Assembly: GCA_033439795.1 (NCBI GenBank)
Contig: JAUTDP010000006.1
Location: forward strand, 1,674,001 to 1,738,000
Source of the DNA: Sordaria brevicollis
Lineage: Eukaryota; Ascomycota; Sordariomycetes; Sordariales; Sordariaceae
Direction: 5' to 3'
DNA: 64,000 bases
The first letter of the stretch is position 1. Every line of letters starts with the position of its first letter. Below, piece after piece: positions 39,667 through 49,776 of the stretch. The position numbers were made by a program, and so were the translations under genes. The notes under the pieces were generated by a model. It saw only the letters and a list, made by a program, of their open reading frames with translations. It searched no databases and was not told the origin of the DNA.

Positions 39667-40132
39667 TAGGGTAAAATTATTATTTATTTAGATATATAAA
39701 TAATTATTTAAATAATAAATAGTAAGGTAAGTATAGATTTATACCTCCTTCCCTTTAGAAGATTCGGAGCTTATATTTGAAAAAAGGATAAAAGGGGGAG
39801 GTTTCTCCCTCTTTCGATTAAGGGAAGTAAGAGGGAGAATTAAAGAGGATAATAACTTTATTTTTTACTTAAAGAACCTTTTTTATAAAGCTATTAAGTA
39901 ACCCCCTTAAGGATTTCTAAGAAAATTAACTAATAGATTTACTCTTATTTAAAGAAGATAATAAGAGTAAAGCTTTGCTTTATTCTTACTCTTCTTCCTA
40001 TGGTGGTGAGGCTGAGAGTTATTAACCCTATTTACGTTTCCTAAGTAAAGACCCCCCAGATTGGTTTAGTCCTTCGCCATAAATTTGTAGTGTAGGCTCT
40101 ATTTCCTTTGTAGTGTGGTTTTTGGTCCAAAT
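39667..40132 (+). repeat. 3' LTR of B
   Basis: 466 bp. Its last 140 bases (for example TGGTGGTGAGGCTGAGAG) keep TpG/CpA that the 5' LTR has lost. Confidence 0.92.
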
Positions 40133-41000
40133 TAATGCGTAGATATTCTAAATAAAATATAAATTGAAGGTTAATATTAATTATTTTAATAGCGAAGAGG
40201 ATTATATTAGTAAGGTTTATTCCCGGTTTAATAGATAGGTAGTAGAGGGTATCCTCCTATATTTTAATAGCGAGTATCTGGAATATATTAATATAATAGA
40301 CGATTTATTAGAATATTTTTAAAACGATTATTACGATTATATAGTTAAGGAAATTATAATTTCCTAATACGAAAAATTAAAGATAAAACCTTCTAATAGA
40401 TTTTAAAATTTTAAAATTACGTTCGTCTATTTAGTAGGTAGGTATAAAGTTTTATATTTATTATAGAAAAGAGATATACGGAGGAAGGTAATTTAGGAAT
40501 TGGCGGTTCCGGCCGAAACGATTTACTTTAAAGCTTATAAAACCTTCGAAAATTACTACGTACTCTTATAGTTATTAAACCCTATTATCTGAAGGATTGG
40601 GGAGGATTAGAGGTAGAGGAATTATTATTCGTATATAATAATAAAGGTTATAGATTTTAAATTTATTGGATATAATCCGATTGCAATTTTGCGTTTTTAG
40701 AAATTTATTTTCGAGGAGATAAAGAAGTTGAAAGTTAAAAACCGTTATTTTAATTGTAGGAAAGTGGGCTATTAATTATTAGAATATTTAAATAAATTAA
40801 AGAAAATTTCGTCTTTAGAGGCCGAGTTAAATATTATCGCCGATTAGATTTGAGGGCCTTTAGAGGAATTAGATAATTTAAGTAAATAGGAAGACGATTA
40901 AATTACGTAAATATTAGAAAGCGAATCGGAAAATTAAAAACCTTAGGAGAATTAATTTTTAATTTAGGGGAAATATCCATTTAGATTAATAGTATTAATA
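40133..41000 (+). pseudogene. gag of A, C-terminal part with degenerate zinc knuckle
   Basis: The frame resumes directly after B's TAATG duplication. A Cys-x2-Cys-type knuckle can be recognised near 40745-40790, now with several cysteines changed. The Asp/Glu-rich sequence around 40850-40960 fits the gag-pol junction region of fungal gypsy elements. Confidence 0.6.
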
Positions 41001-44000
41001 TAAATTTTATTAGTAATTGAATTTATTTAGATTTTAAATTGCGGGAGTATTTAGGAGGAGGGAAAAGGTTTTTTATTAATTATATTATAATTAATAATAG
41101 ATTATATATTTTAATACGACGTACTTTAGTGGATATAAGAGCCGATAATTCCTTATTAGTAAATTAAGAATTTATTAATAAATTGAGAGAGAAATTGTAG
41201 TTGGAAGAGTGTTTAGATTTCCCCTTAGGATTAGTAATATTATATAAAAAGGTTAAACTGGATGAGATTATTCGTATAATAAAGGGTACGATATATATAA
41301 ATAGGGTAATATACCCGAGGTAATAATTATTAATATTATTTAACTTTAAAATTAATATAATTATCGGGAAAATATAATTAGTTAAAAATAATATATTATT
41401 AAATTATATTCGAAATATCCTTTTATTCCCTTTAAAAGTGGTACCGGTTTATAATTTATAGGATATTAACGTTAAATAGGAAAGTAATCCTATTTAGGAC
41501 CCCGCTTTTTAAAAAAACGTTAAACGCCGCGAAGAATTAATAAGGGAAGAGGATATACGAAAGGAAGTAGGGAGGAGAATTTAAAAAAAGAAAAATTATT
41601 AGAAAATATTAGTACGTATATAGGAATTAGAGAGTATAGTAAAAAGGATAGAAAAAGAGAAAATGAATTTATAGGAAAAAGAAGAGGTAGAAGTAAATTT
41701 AATAAATTAACGACCGATAAAAATAGATTAAATAATGCTGGGAAGGTTATTATTTTTTTATTACTATATAAAGGAATTAAATCGGATAAATAGGGAATTA
41801 ATAAAACGGGAAGAAATAATTAATTAATTACGGAAGGAATTAGTTATAATAGTCTAATTATATTTATTAAAGGACGAAAGGGGCCCGTATAAATTAAAGA
41901 AAAAATAGGGATAGGTAAAAGAACGATTTATCGATTTGGTAATAATCGATAATAATATTTTTAATATATATATAAAGAAGAAAGCGAAATTAGAAATTAT
42001 TAATTTATACGAAATCGAAGGTTTAATCGAAGTAAAATAAGCGTTTTTAGAAGAAGACGAGGAAGATTTATAATAAATAGTATTAAAGAAAGTCTTAGTA
42101 GATTATTACGATCCGGAGAATTTGGGAGTATTTAATAAAATATAATTTAATACCCTATTATTCCTTTAATTAAGTATCGATTACGAGATTAAATTATTAA
42201 AGGGTTATTATCCCGAAGAGTTTAAAGTTAATTTATTATACCGAATAATTTTAAAAGAGTTAAAAAAGTACCGCCGATATATTATAAAGAATTTATAAAA
42301 GGGGTTTATTAAGGTTAGTTCGGCTTTATAAGCGGCGTTGGTATTATTCGTTCCGAAGTTTAATAGCGGAGGATTACGTTTTTATATAAATTATAGAAAA
42401 TTAAACGTTATTTCTTAGAAGGATTGTTATCCTTTACCGTTAATCGACGAAATTCTAATTCGAATTAATAAAGTTAAAATATTTATAAAGATCGATATTA
42501 GGTAGGTATTTTATTATATTCGGATAATAGCCGGTATAAAAGATTTAACGACGTTTAGAATTAGTTTCGGCGTTTATTATTATAAAGTTCTCTTATTCGG
42601 ATTGTACGGCGGGCTTTCTAATTTTTAACGTTTTATTAATTTTAAATTAATAGGTTTTTAAGATTTTTATAACGTATATATTAATAATATTTTAGTATTT
42701 TTAAATAATTTAGTAAAATATAAGATTTATATTAAAATAATATTAAAGAGGCTACGAAAGGCGGGCTTATAAATAGATATTAAGAAATACGAATTCTATA
42801 TAATAAAGATTAAATTCCTAAGCTTTATTATTAGTATTAATGGAATTTCGGTCGACCTTAAGAAAATTGTAGTAATCGAATAATAATTATAATTAACGTC
42901 GTTAAAAAGTTTTTAAATTTTTTTAGGGTTTTATAACTTCTATAGGAAATTTATAAAGGATTATAATCGGATTGCTTACCCTTTAAATACGTTAATAAAA
43001 AAAGATAAGGTTTATAAATAATTTAAAGGATATTAAAGTATATTTAAAACCCTTAAAAAAGTATTAATTAACGTATTAATATTAAATTATTATATATTTA
43101 GAAGAGATATACAATTAGAAATAAATATATTAAACGGGGTATACGTAAGGGTATTATTTCAAAAAGGCTCTAACGGATAGTAATACCCGATTGCTTTTTA
43201 TTTGGAATTTATAGGAGTAATAGAATTGAATTATCTAATTTATAATAAGGAGCTATTTATAGTAGTAAAGGCTATAAAATTATAGAGACTAGAATTTAAG
43301 GGGAATAGTTTCGAGGTAATAATAGATTACTAGGCTTTAAAGTACTTTTCGACTAAGAGATTATTAAATTTACGGTAAGCGGGATAGTCCGAAATATTAT
43401 TAGAATTTAACTTCAAAATAATATATTAACTTAGAAAAGATAATATCGTTATAAATTCTTTATCGAAGAAATTAGAGGAGTTGAAGACGATTTTATAAAA
43501 GAGGGATAATTAACGAATATTAAAATTATTAAAATTAAACGAAGAAGGGAAGTTCGTATATGCGGGAGATAAGGAAGATATATTAATTGCGATTTTATAC
43601 GCTATTTTCGAATTAAAAGAAATAGAGGGAGATGAGAAACCGGTATTATTAATTAATCGAATGCTAGATGGTAATAAAAATTATAAATTTTTATCGGTAT
43701 ATTGCGCGAAGGTTAAAACGAAAAATAAGTACTTTAATATTAAGAACGGATTATTATTATATAATAGATAATTAGTAGTATTAGATTTCGAAGAGGGAAA
43801 AATAAGGATAGCTTTAATTAAATTATATTATAATACGATTATAATCATTTACTCCGGGAGAAATAAAATTAAGAAGTTAGTAGGTAAATAATATTAGTAG
43901 GTTAGGATAATATCGAATATCGACCGGTTTGTAAATAATTATTAGATATATAAATTTATTAAAGTATTAAAAAATAAAATATTAAAATTACTTTACTTAT

Positions 44001-45260
44001 AATTATTAAATCCGGAAACGAGAAGTTGGTAATCGTTAGTAATCGACTTTAAGGTTATATTAAAGGAAAAGGAATACGGATTTAATAATTTATTAATAAT
44101 AATAGACCGATTAATTAAAATTTCTTAGTATTCCCTTTATTACGTTACGATAATAACCGTTTAAGTTGTTAAATTATATTATAAAGGCCCGTATTAGGTT
44201 TTTGGGCTATTTAAGGATATTATTAACGATAGGGGCCCGTAATTCGTTATAGAGTTTACGAAGGAGTTAATTACCGTTTTGGGTATTAAATAGAAATTTA
44301 GCTCTTTTAGGTATTTATAAATAGCGGGGTAAGTAGAGATTATAAATTAATATATTAATTAAAAATTTTACTCGTTCCTAAATTATAATTAAAATAATTG
44401 GTTAAAAGTATTATTAATTTTAAATATTATATAAATTATTTTATTATATAATAGTTTAAGCGGATTATCCCTACGGGAAATATTATTAGGATACTTTATT
44501 AATTTACTTTTTAATTAGGATAAAAGGACTACCGAAATAAAAATGCAAATTTAAAGATAGGAGGTATAAAAAATAATCGAAGCGATTTATAGTTATTACG
44601 TTTAGGTTCGATAAGCGATCGACGTGGCGTAAAATTAATAAGCTAAATTAATTAATAAATATAGGCGGGTCCTAGATTTTAGAGTAGGGGATAAAGTATT
44701 TATTATTAAAAAGGGTTAGTAAATTAATTATAAGAGCGATAAATTCGATTACCCCTTAATACGAATTTTATATAGAATTATTAGTATAAAGGGAGTTTTG
44801 TATAAGTTAAAATTACCGGAGTAATAGAAAGGGAATTGGGTATACTACGTAAATAAATTGAAGAAAGATCCGGGGAACCCTTTATTAAATTAAATAAACG
44901 AAAACCCGAAGGGAATAATAGTTAAAGGGGATAATAATAAAGAGGCGGAAGAATAGGTAGTTAAGGAGGTATTATCGTCGAGAATTACGTACGGTAAATT
45001 AAAGTATTAGGTTATATAGGAAAGTTAGGACTTAGATCCTATATAGTAATTGGCGGAGAATTTTAAGAACGTGGCGAATAAATTAAAGGCTTATTATAAT
45101 AAAAACCCGGAGAAGCTTAATCCTTTTAGAAAATTGGCTATTTAGAGGAGAGTAATAAAAAATAAAGTAATTGCGAGAAGTTACCCGGATAATAATAAAT
45201 TAATTAAAAATTTATTAAAGGGATTAAGAAGGAAAATTAAAAGGAAGTAAAACGGGTATT
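41000..45260 (+). pseudogene. pol of A: protease, reverse transcriptase, RNase H, integrase, chromodomain
   Basis: Reverse transcriptase is unmistakable at about 42330-42860, with blocks around LVLFVPKPNSGGLRF, YPLPLIDEI, FTTFRISFG-like and LLFGLYG. RNase H follows near 43100-43420. Integrase covers about 43900-44560, with a core block near 44040 and an INDRGPQFVIEF block near 44230. A chromodomain-like region (YGKLKYQV, then AENFKNVANKLKAYY) lies at about 44960-45110 and places A among the chromoviruses, which target heterochromatin through this domain. TAA, TAG and TGA replace Gln, Trp and Arg codons throughout, so the copy is dead. Confidence 0.9.
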
Positions 45261-45299
45261 TAAGGAGGTATTGGGGGGTAATAATTAATAGACGTAAAA

Positions 45300-45411
45300 T
45301 AGTATATAGTTTAGTGGCGTAGAGTAATAGCCTATAATATTAATTGTATTAGTTTAGTATATTTATCCGCTATTTAAGATACGTTAGTTCGAACCTAACT
45401 TCGGGCGATTA
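45300..45411 (+). other. tRNA-like remnant between pol and the 3' LTR of A
   Basis: At 45391-45407 the sequence GTTAG-TTCGAAC-CTAAC is a perfect 5-bp stem with a consensus T-loop. It is followed by TTCGGGC, which could be the 3' side of an acceptor stem. A convincing D-arm and 5' acceptor strand are not seen, perhaps through RIP. It may be a tRNA-derived fragment or SINE remnant. Confidence 0.3.
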
Positions 45412-45539
45412 ATTTTTTACTTTTAGGAATGGAATTCGCTTTGCTCTTAACCTATTAATAGAGATAGGATTGCGTTTTTTTTCCTTTCTTTCTTTCTTTT
45501 CGGCTCTGGGGCTGAGCCTTTATTCCGAAGGGGGGGTAA

Positions 45540-45825
45540 TATTATAGTACGGTTGGAGGGATTTATAGTAGACCGGTTTATAGGGAGGATTAGCGTTAGA
45601 GATAGGGTATTAGCGATATAGTATATCGGATAGAATGAGGTTTATATTCTTATCGATAAGACTTCCGGATTGGGAAGGTGGAAACGATTAGTAGAATTTA
45701 GCTTATATGCTAGATTCGTGATACTTTCGTTTATTTACTTTCCCTTTTCTTCTTTATATTTAATATTACTTTGATTTGTGGCTTCTAGTTTGGGCCTTTG
45801 CACCTTGTAGGATTACGCTTTTATA
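45540..45825 (+). repeat. 3' LTR of A
   Basis: 286 bp, starting TATTATAG (a RIP form of TGTTATGG) and followed by GATAG. Its last part (about 45770-45815) keeps TpG/CpA that the 5' LTR has lost. Confidence 0.93.
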
Positions 45826-46417
45826 GATAGAACGTAAATTCGAAATATAATATTCTAATTAGATTATTAACGTATAAAATAATAAGCGGACTACGTTATT
45901 TTAAATTCGTATCCTCTTTAACTGCTATTATATTAATAAAGAGGATTCCTTATTCGGGTATTATAATACTTCGAAGGTAATATATAATTTATTATTACAA
46001 TTAGCCGATATTTATTATATAATAATTATAATTTAATTATACGTTTTTAGTAGTTTTTTTAAAGATTTAGAAGAAGAATTAAAAGAATTGCGTATTTTAT
46101 TTACCTACGGTACGCCTACCCTTCGAATTTCGAATTTTAACGACCGTATTGCGCGCGCCCAATTTCGACCTAGTAGTTCCCTTCGCTATATAAGTATACC
46201 CGGTAATACCGACGTTGCGACGCTTATATTTATACGTAATAAAATAGTAAATAAAGGATTAGAGAAAAAGAGGTCTAAATCGATTATTAATTTAATATTA
46301 GAAGATTATTATAAAAAGAGGGACGTTAAGTGCGAAGTAGAAAAGGAGGGTAAAATAGGGGAGAAGTTAATATATAACGAGCTAATTAAATTATATAAAT
46401 ATACAGATAGGTAATAA
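45826..46417 (+). pseudogene. 3' part of the Z open frame, including a 108-codon stop-free stretch
   Basis: The frame resumes at 45830 in phase with 7141-7345 and runs to the stop after 46411. Codons 46088-46411 are stop-free, which is rare in this block. The product has an Arg/Ser/Phe-rich core and a charged Lys/Glu C-terminus, but no family I can name. It is probably a second gene of Z, or host sequence that Z acquired. TAA/TAG codons upstream of 46088 fit RIP decay. The restored frame is good evidence that A's boundaries are right. Confidence 0.45.
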
Positions 46418-48009
46418 TATAAAAATTACTATAATAGGAACTTATATTACTTTTATTACGTATTCCCTAATTAGAAATACTATTACTTTATTATTAGTAA
46501 ATAAATTAGAAAATAAGCTACTACTATTATAATATAGAAGGTTATATTAATATCGCTACCCGTTAAAATAATATTTATATAATTTAAACTTTATAATTGC
46601 TATAATAATAGTTATTAAATTTAAATTAGTACTATTATATTTAGTTAAAACGGTCTTTAATAATTTTATCCCTTATATATAATAAATAAGCGTAATTATT
46701 AACCCCCTTAGGTATTTAATTTCACGCTCTAAAATAATTATTAATAAGCGAATAATAATGCGTATAATATTATTAGTATTAATAATACCTTAATATAACC
46801 TACCCTACCTACGTAGTTTATTACGTTTCCCTTTACTAATTATAGGGGTATAAAAATAAGGACTATAACGCTTATTTTAATTAATAAACCCTTTTTACTA
46901 TTTTTCCTTATTTAAAGTAATATTAATATTAATATTTTATAGAAGGGGGGTTCTAATTCCCGCGCGAACGACCTTCAACCTTCTTCTTCTCCTCCCTCCT
47001 TATTGCTAAATTGATTAATTAATGCCTTTATTACCGAATTTTTTAAATAATTAATATTTAAATACGCGCTGCGGTTTTATAAAAATAACGGGTTGTACGA
47101 TTCCCTATTCGAAATTTAAAAATCTTTTATAATAAGTCGGCTTACCTTCTATTAAGCGCGTACTCTACCTTTAAATTAATATACTACGTATAGCATCGAT
47201 AAAAGTATTTATAATATAATTAAATAGTCGATTAAAGAATTCTTATACTTTAAAAGGGATTATATTTAGCGGTTATTATTATTAATGTAAGTAGTATTAA
47301 CGTTAGCGTAGGCGGTTCTAGAACCTATATTAATGTAAATATTAACGTAAGTATTAGAAATTATATAAATATAATAATAAGAGTTATAAATTATCGACCC
47401 TAAATTATTTATATTATTTATATAGATTATAAGTAAATAATCTCCTTTCTTTTTATTAGGTACGATATTAACCGCCGTTTTTTTATAAATACTTTTGTTT
47501 AAAATTCCTTATAGCAAGACCTTCGTAACGCAGACTATTACGACCCCCCTAATTATAACGCCGGCGACGATTTATTACGTAGTAATTTTATTAAAGAGTA
47601 TAATAATAACGAAGATAGCGACCCCGACTGTATATAAATTAATATAATTACGAGCGAATACGAATTTATTAAAAAGGATAAGGAGTTTTAAATAAAAGGG
47701 GGATTATATATATTAATATTATTATTATAAATAATAATAAATCTAATTTATTTTTATACTCTTTTAATACTTTTAATATTTTTAATACTTTTTCGATTAT
47801 TATAAATAATAATAGACTTAAAGGATTTTTCGTTACTAAATTATACGATTAGACTACGCAACCAAATTATACGATTAAACTACCTAAATAAGCTATATAT
47901 ATTCGATTATATTTATTACTATATATTTATTATATAATTTAATATCCTTTATTATAATACTATTTCCGTTATTTAAAATTTATAATAATATTTATTATAT
48001 AGAGTATCG

Positions 48010-49010
48010 TAGTCTTTAGGTTCGTATACTTCGTTAAATTCGTTATAAAGTATATTAGCCTTATAGTAGTAGTTTTGTATAATTGGTACCCTTTACCTAA
48101 CTTCTATTACCGCCTTAATAAAGAACTCTTTAAATTTTTCTACCTTTAGCGAATCCCTATTTTCCTATAGATAATAGCGCTTAATATAGGCTTTTAAATT
48201 ATTAAAGTATACTTTTATAAAGTTAAAGTTTAGGGAATATAAGGGTAGGAATTATAATAATATATTATAGTTATTATACGCGTTTTTAATAAATTACGCC
48301 TTATATTACAATGCGTTATCTATTATTAGAATACTATTATAATTAAGGAAAGGATTTATTTTAGGTAATACGTTCTCCTATATTTATATAATAAAGCTAT
48401 CGGTATTAATAACTCTTCTATAATAAAATACGTTAATAAAATTATTAATAAATATAATTAATAATAAGTAGAAGCGTTACCCTCTCGTAAATATATTATC
48501 GGTTTATATAAATATACCTTTTAACGCCTAGTTAATATAATATAAACTATCCCTCTTATCGATATTAAATTCGTTATAAAAAACGTATATCTCCGCTAAA
48601 AATTTCGAAACCTTCTTTAATTAATTTAATTTTAATAGATCGCTACGTTAGGAAGTTTTAAATACTATCCTCTTATTAATTTACTACGCCTTCTTAAAGT
48701 AATAGGAAATTATAGAGGTTAATACGTATATATTATATTAGGTAGTTAATTAATATTAAATTTTATTGAAGTATAAATACGGTTTATTATTTAAAAGTTT
48801 TATAACCTTTTATATATTGCGAATTAAATATTATTATAGCTAATTATACGTATAATACTATTTATATTAACCTCTATTACTTAAAGAATTAATTTAATAG
48901 CGTTTTTAATAATATAAGGCTTCGGGTATAAGTCGCTAGTCTTATTATATATTTATTTGAGGCGTTAGATTTAGCGTTTACTTAAATTAATAATCTACGC
49001 GATTTTTTTA
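48010..49010 (-). pseudogene. Decayed Tc1/mariner-like (DDE) transposase of Z
   Basis: On the minus strand, conceptual translation gives an N-terminal helix-turn-helix-like region (about 48750-49010) and then the blocks of a DDE_3/Tc1 catalytic domain. An FYNEFNIDKRDS block sits near 48560-48600, where the expected catalytic Asp is Asn, a G-to-A change. A LIIDNA block (second Asp) lies near 48320, and an LPLYSLNFN block with the spacing of the family's LPPYSPDFNP motif near 48220-48250. Stops are all of the kind RIP creates. This identifies Z as a cut-and-paste element of the IS630-Tc1-mariner superfamily. The protein is certainly non-functional in this copy; start and end are approximate. 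Confidence 0.7.
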
Positions 49011-49209
49011 GGGTATTCGCTAATAATTAATATAATATATATTATTAGCCTTTGTTAGTAGTTGGATTAGTGCGGTATAATTACGATAATTCTCGATTGT
49101 GAGAGCTTTAAAATCCGATAAAAACTATTAAATTTGGGTGTATTTTGAATAAAAAACAACGGAGATATTGAAGTTCTACGATATGGCATACTGTTTTTCA
49201 TGTAAGTTG

Positions 49210-49264
49210 TATTGCGTGGCGGTCAGACTAGAGTGGGGACTGATATGGTGTTTGCAAGGCACAG
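49210..49264 (-). repeat. Right terminal inverted repeat of Z
   Basis: Inverted partner of 6062-6116, with 52 of 55 bases matching. It still has nearly full GC content, while DNA a few dozen bases inward is heavily mutated. Confidence 0.85.
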
Positions 49265-49776
49265 CAGTTCAGCCCGTATCGTCGGTGGCTGGATGCGCCA
49301 TTGGCAACATCGGATGGGAGTCTCAGCGACCAATGGCTTTTGCCCATTTCCGTTTCGTGGAACATGGTCGAGGAAGAAGGTCTTGAACTGCGGTTGGAAT
49401 TCGAGACATGGAAATCCACAACACATACGTAGTTTGAAAAGGTGACGATGGAACCTCACTGACGGCATAGAAAGCAGCAGGGTGTCATCCCGGATGATGA
49501 TGGCCCTGGGAGCCCTGTTCAATGGAGCTGTCAACGGTGCGTAACTCCGGTCGGTGCCGTTGAAATCCGCTAAAGAACTGGACGTTCCCCGGATTTGGTG
49601 ACCCACAAATCCCGAAAGCTTACGGGCGGTCGAGTCACCTCGTGCTTTCCCGCCGTGCCCGGCTACCCGCCGAGGGATGATCTGCGCTGCAACAAATAAT
49701 GAGCCACTAATGTCCAAACATTTTGCCCTTTCACTTTCAACCCCGTTTACTAGCGAATTTGTTTGGACATTTGAAA
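49265..49776. promoter_or_regulatory. Right flank of the nest; promoter and 5' UTR of the ferredoxin reductase gene
   Basis: This 512-bp stretch has ordinary composition. It lies between the right TIR of Z and the start codon of the reductase. The 222-codon minus-strand frame through here overlaps the reductase exon and shows no domain, so it is not taken as a gene. Confidence 0.5.

Larger units (their letters stand above)
13171..40132 (+). mobile_element. Element B: giant Ty3/gypsy LTR retrotransposon with extra 3' ORFs, split by C
   Basis: Direct repeats of 466 bp (13171-13636 and 39667-40132) are flanked by TAATG (13166-13170 and 40133-40137). A 2-bp shift of both boundaries, giving ACTAA/ATTAA, fits equally well. 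B lies in the gag gene of A, and A's frame resumes after it. Removing C leaves about 13.4 kb, very long for a gypsy element. The order is gag, pol, then about 5 kb holding an antisense ORF and a sense ORF with Ulp1/C48-like catalytic spacing. A RIP-altered primer-binding site (TGGTAATAAAAATG) follows the 5' LTR, and an AAGGGAAGT purine tract precedes the 3' LTR. Its primer site and pol resemble those of C, so they are related families. Confidence 0.88.
7346..45825 (+). mobile_element. Element A: Ty3/gypsy chromovirus LTR retrotransposon, split by T and B
   Basis: Two 286-bp direct repeats, 7346-7631 and 45540-45825, bound the element and are flanked by the 5-bp duplication GATAG (7341-7345 and 45826-45830). 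Directly after the 5' LTR, TAATATTAAA equals the common tRNA primer-binding site TGGTATCAGA with every C/G difference a RIP transition. A G-rich polypurine tract sits at about 45526-45538, just before the 3' LTR. Internal order is gag (interrupted), protease, reverse transcriptase, RNase H, integrase and chromodomain, all on the plus strand. Without T and B it would be about 7.9 kb, usual for fungal gypsy elements. Orientation and family are secure; coding capacity is lost to many stops. Confidence 0.92.
6062..49264 (-). mobile_element. Element Z: outermost DNA transposon with 55-bp TIRs, now carrying the whole nest
   Basis: The AT-rich block begins and ends at inverted copies of one 55-bp sequence (6062-6116 and 49210-49264) that differ at three sites, all transitions. 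Subtracting element A and one GATAG duplication leaves about 4.7 kb. The interior holds a decayed minus-strand DDE transposase of Tc1/mariner type (about 48010-49010) and a plus-strand open frame that A interrupted. Host sequence resumes immediately outside both repeats. The flanking dinucleotide is CA on both sides, too short to call a target duplication. Z fills what would otherwise be a divergent promoter of about 0.9 kb between the membrane protein and reductase genes. Heavy C-to-T type change inside, against GC-rich termini, indicates RIP that faded at the element edges. Confidence 0.7.

Noticed and set aside
6062..49264. AT-rich block as a centromere
   Set aside because: It is bounded by TIRs, fully explained by nested transposons and only 43 kb long; nothing sequence-specific for a centromere is seen.
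6062..49264. Starship-type giant transposon
   Set aside because: No tyrosine-recombinase captain-like gene was recognised near either end, and the size comes from nested retrotransposons, not from cargo genes.
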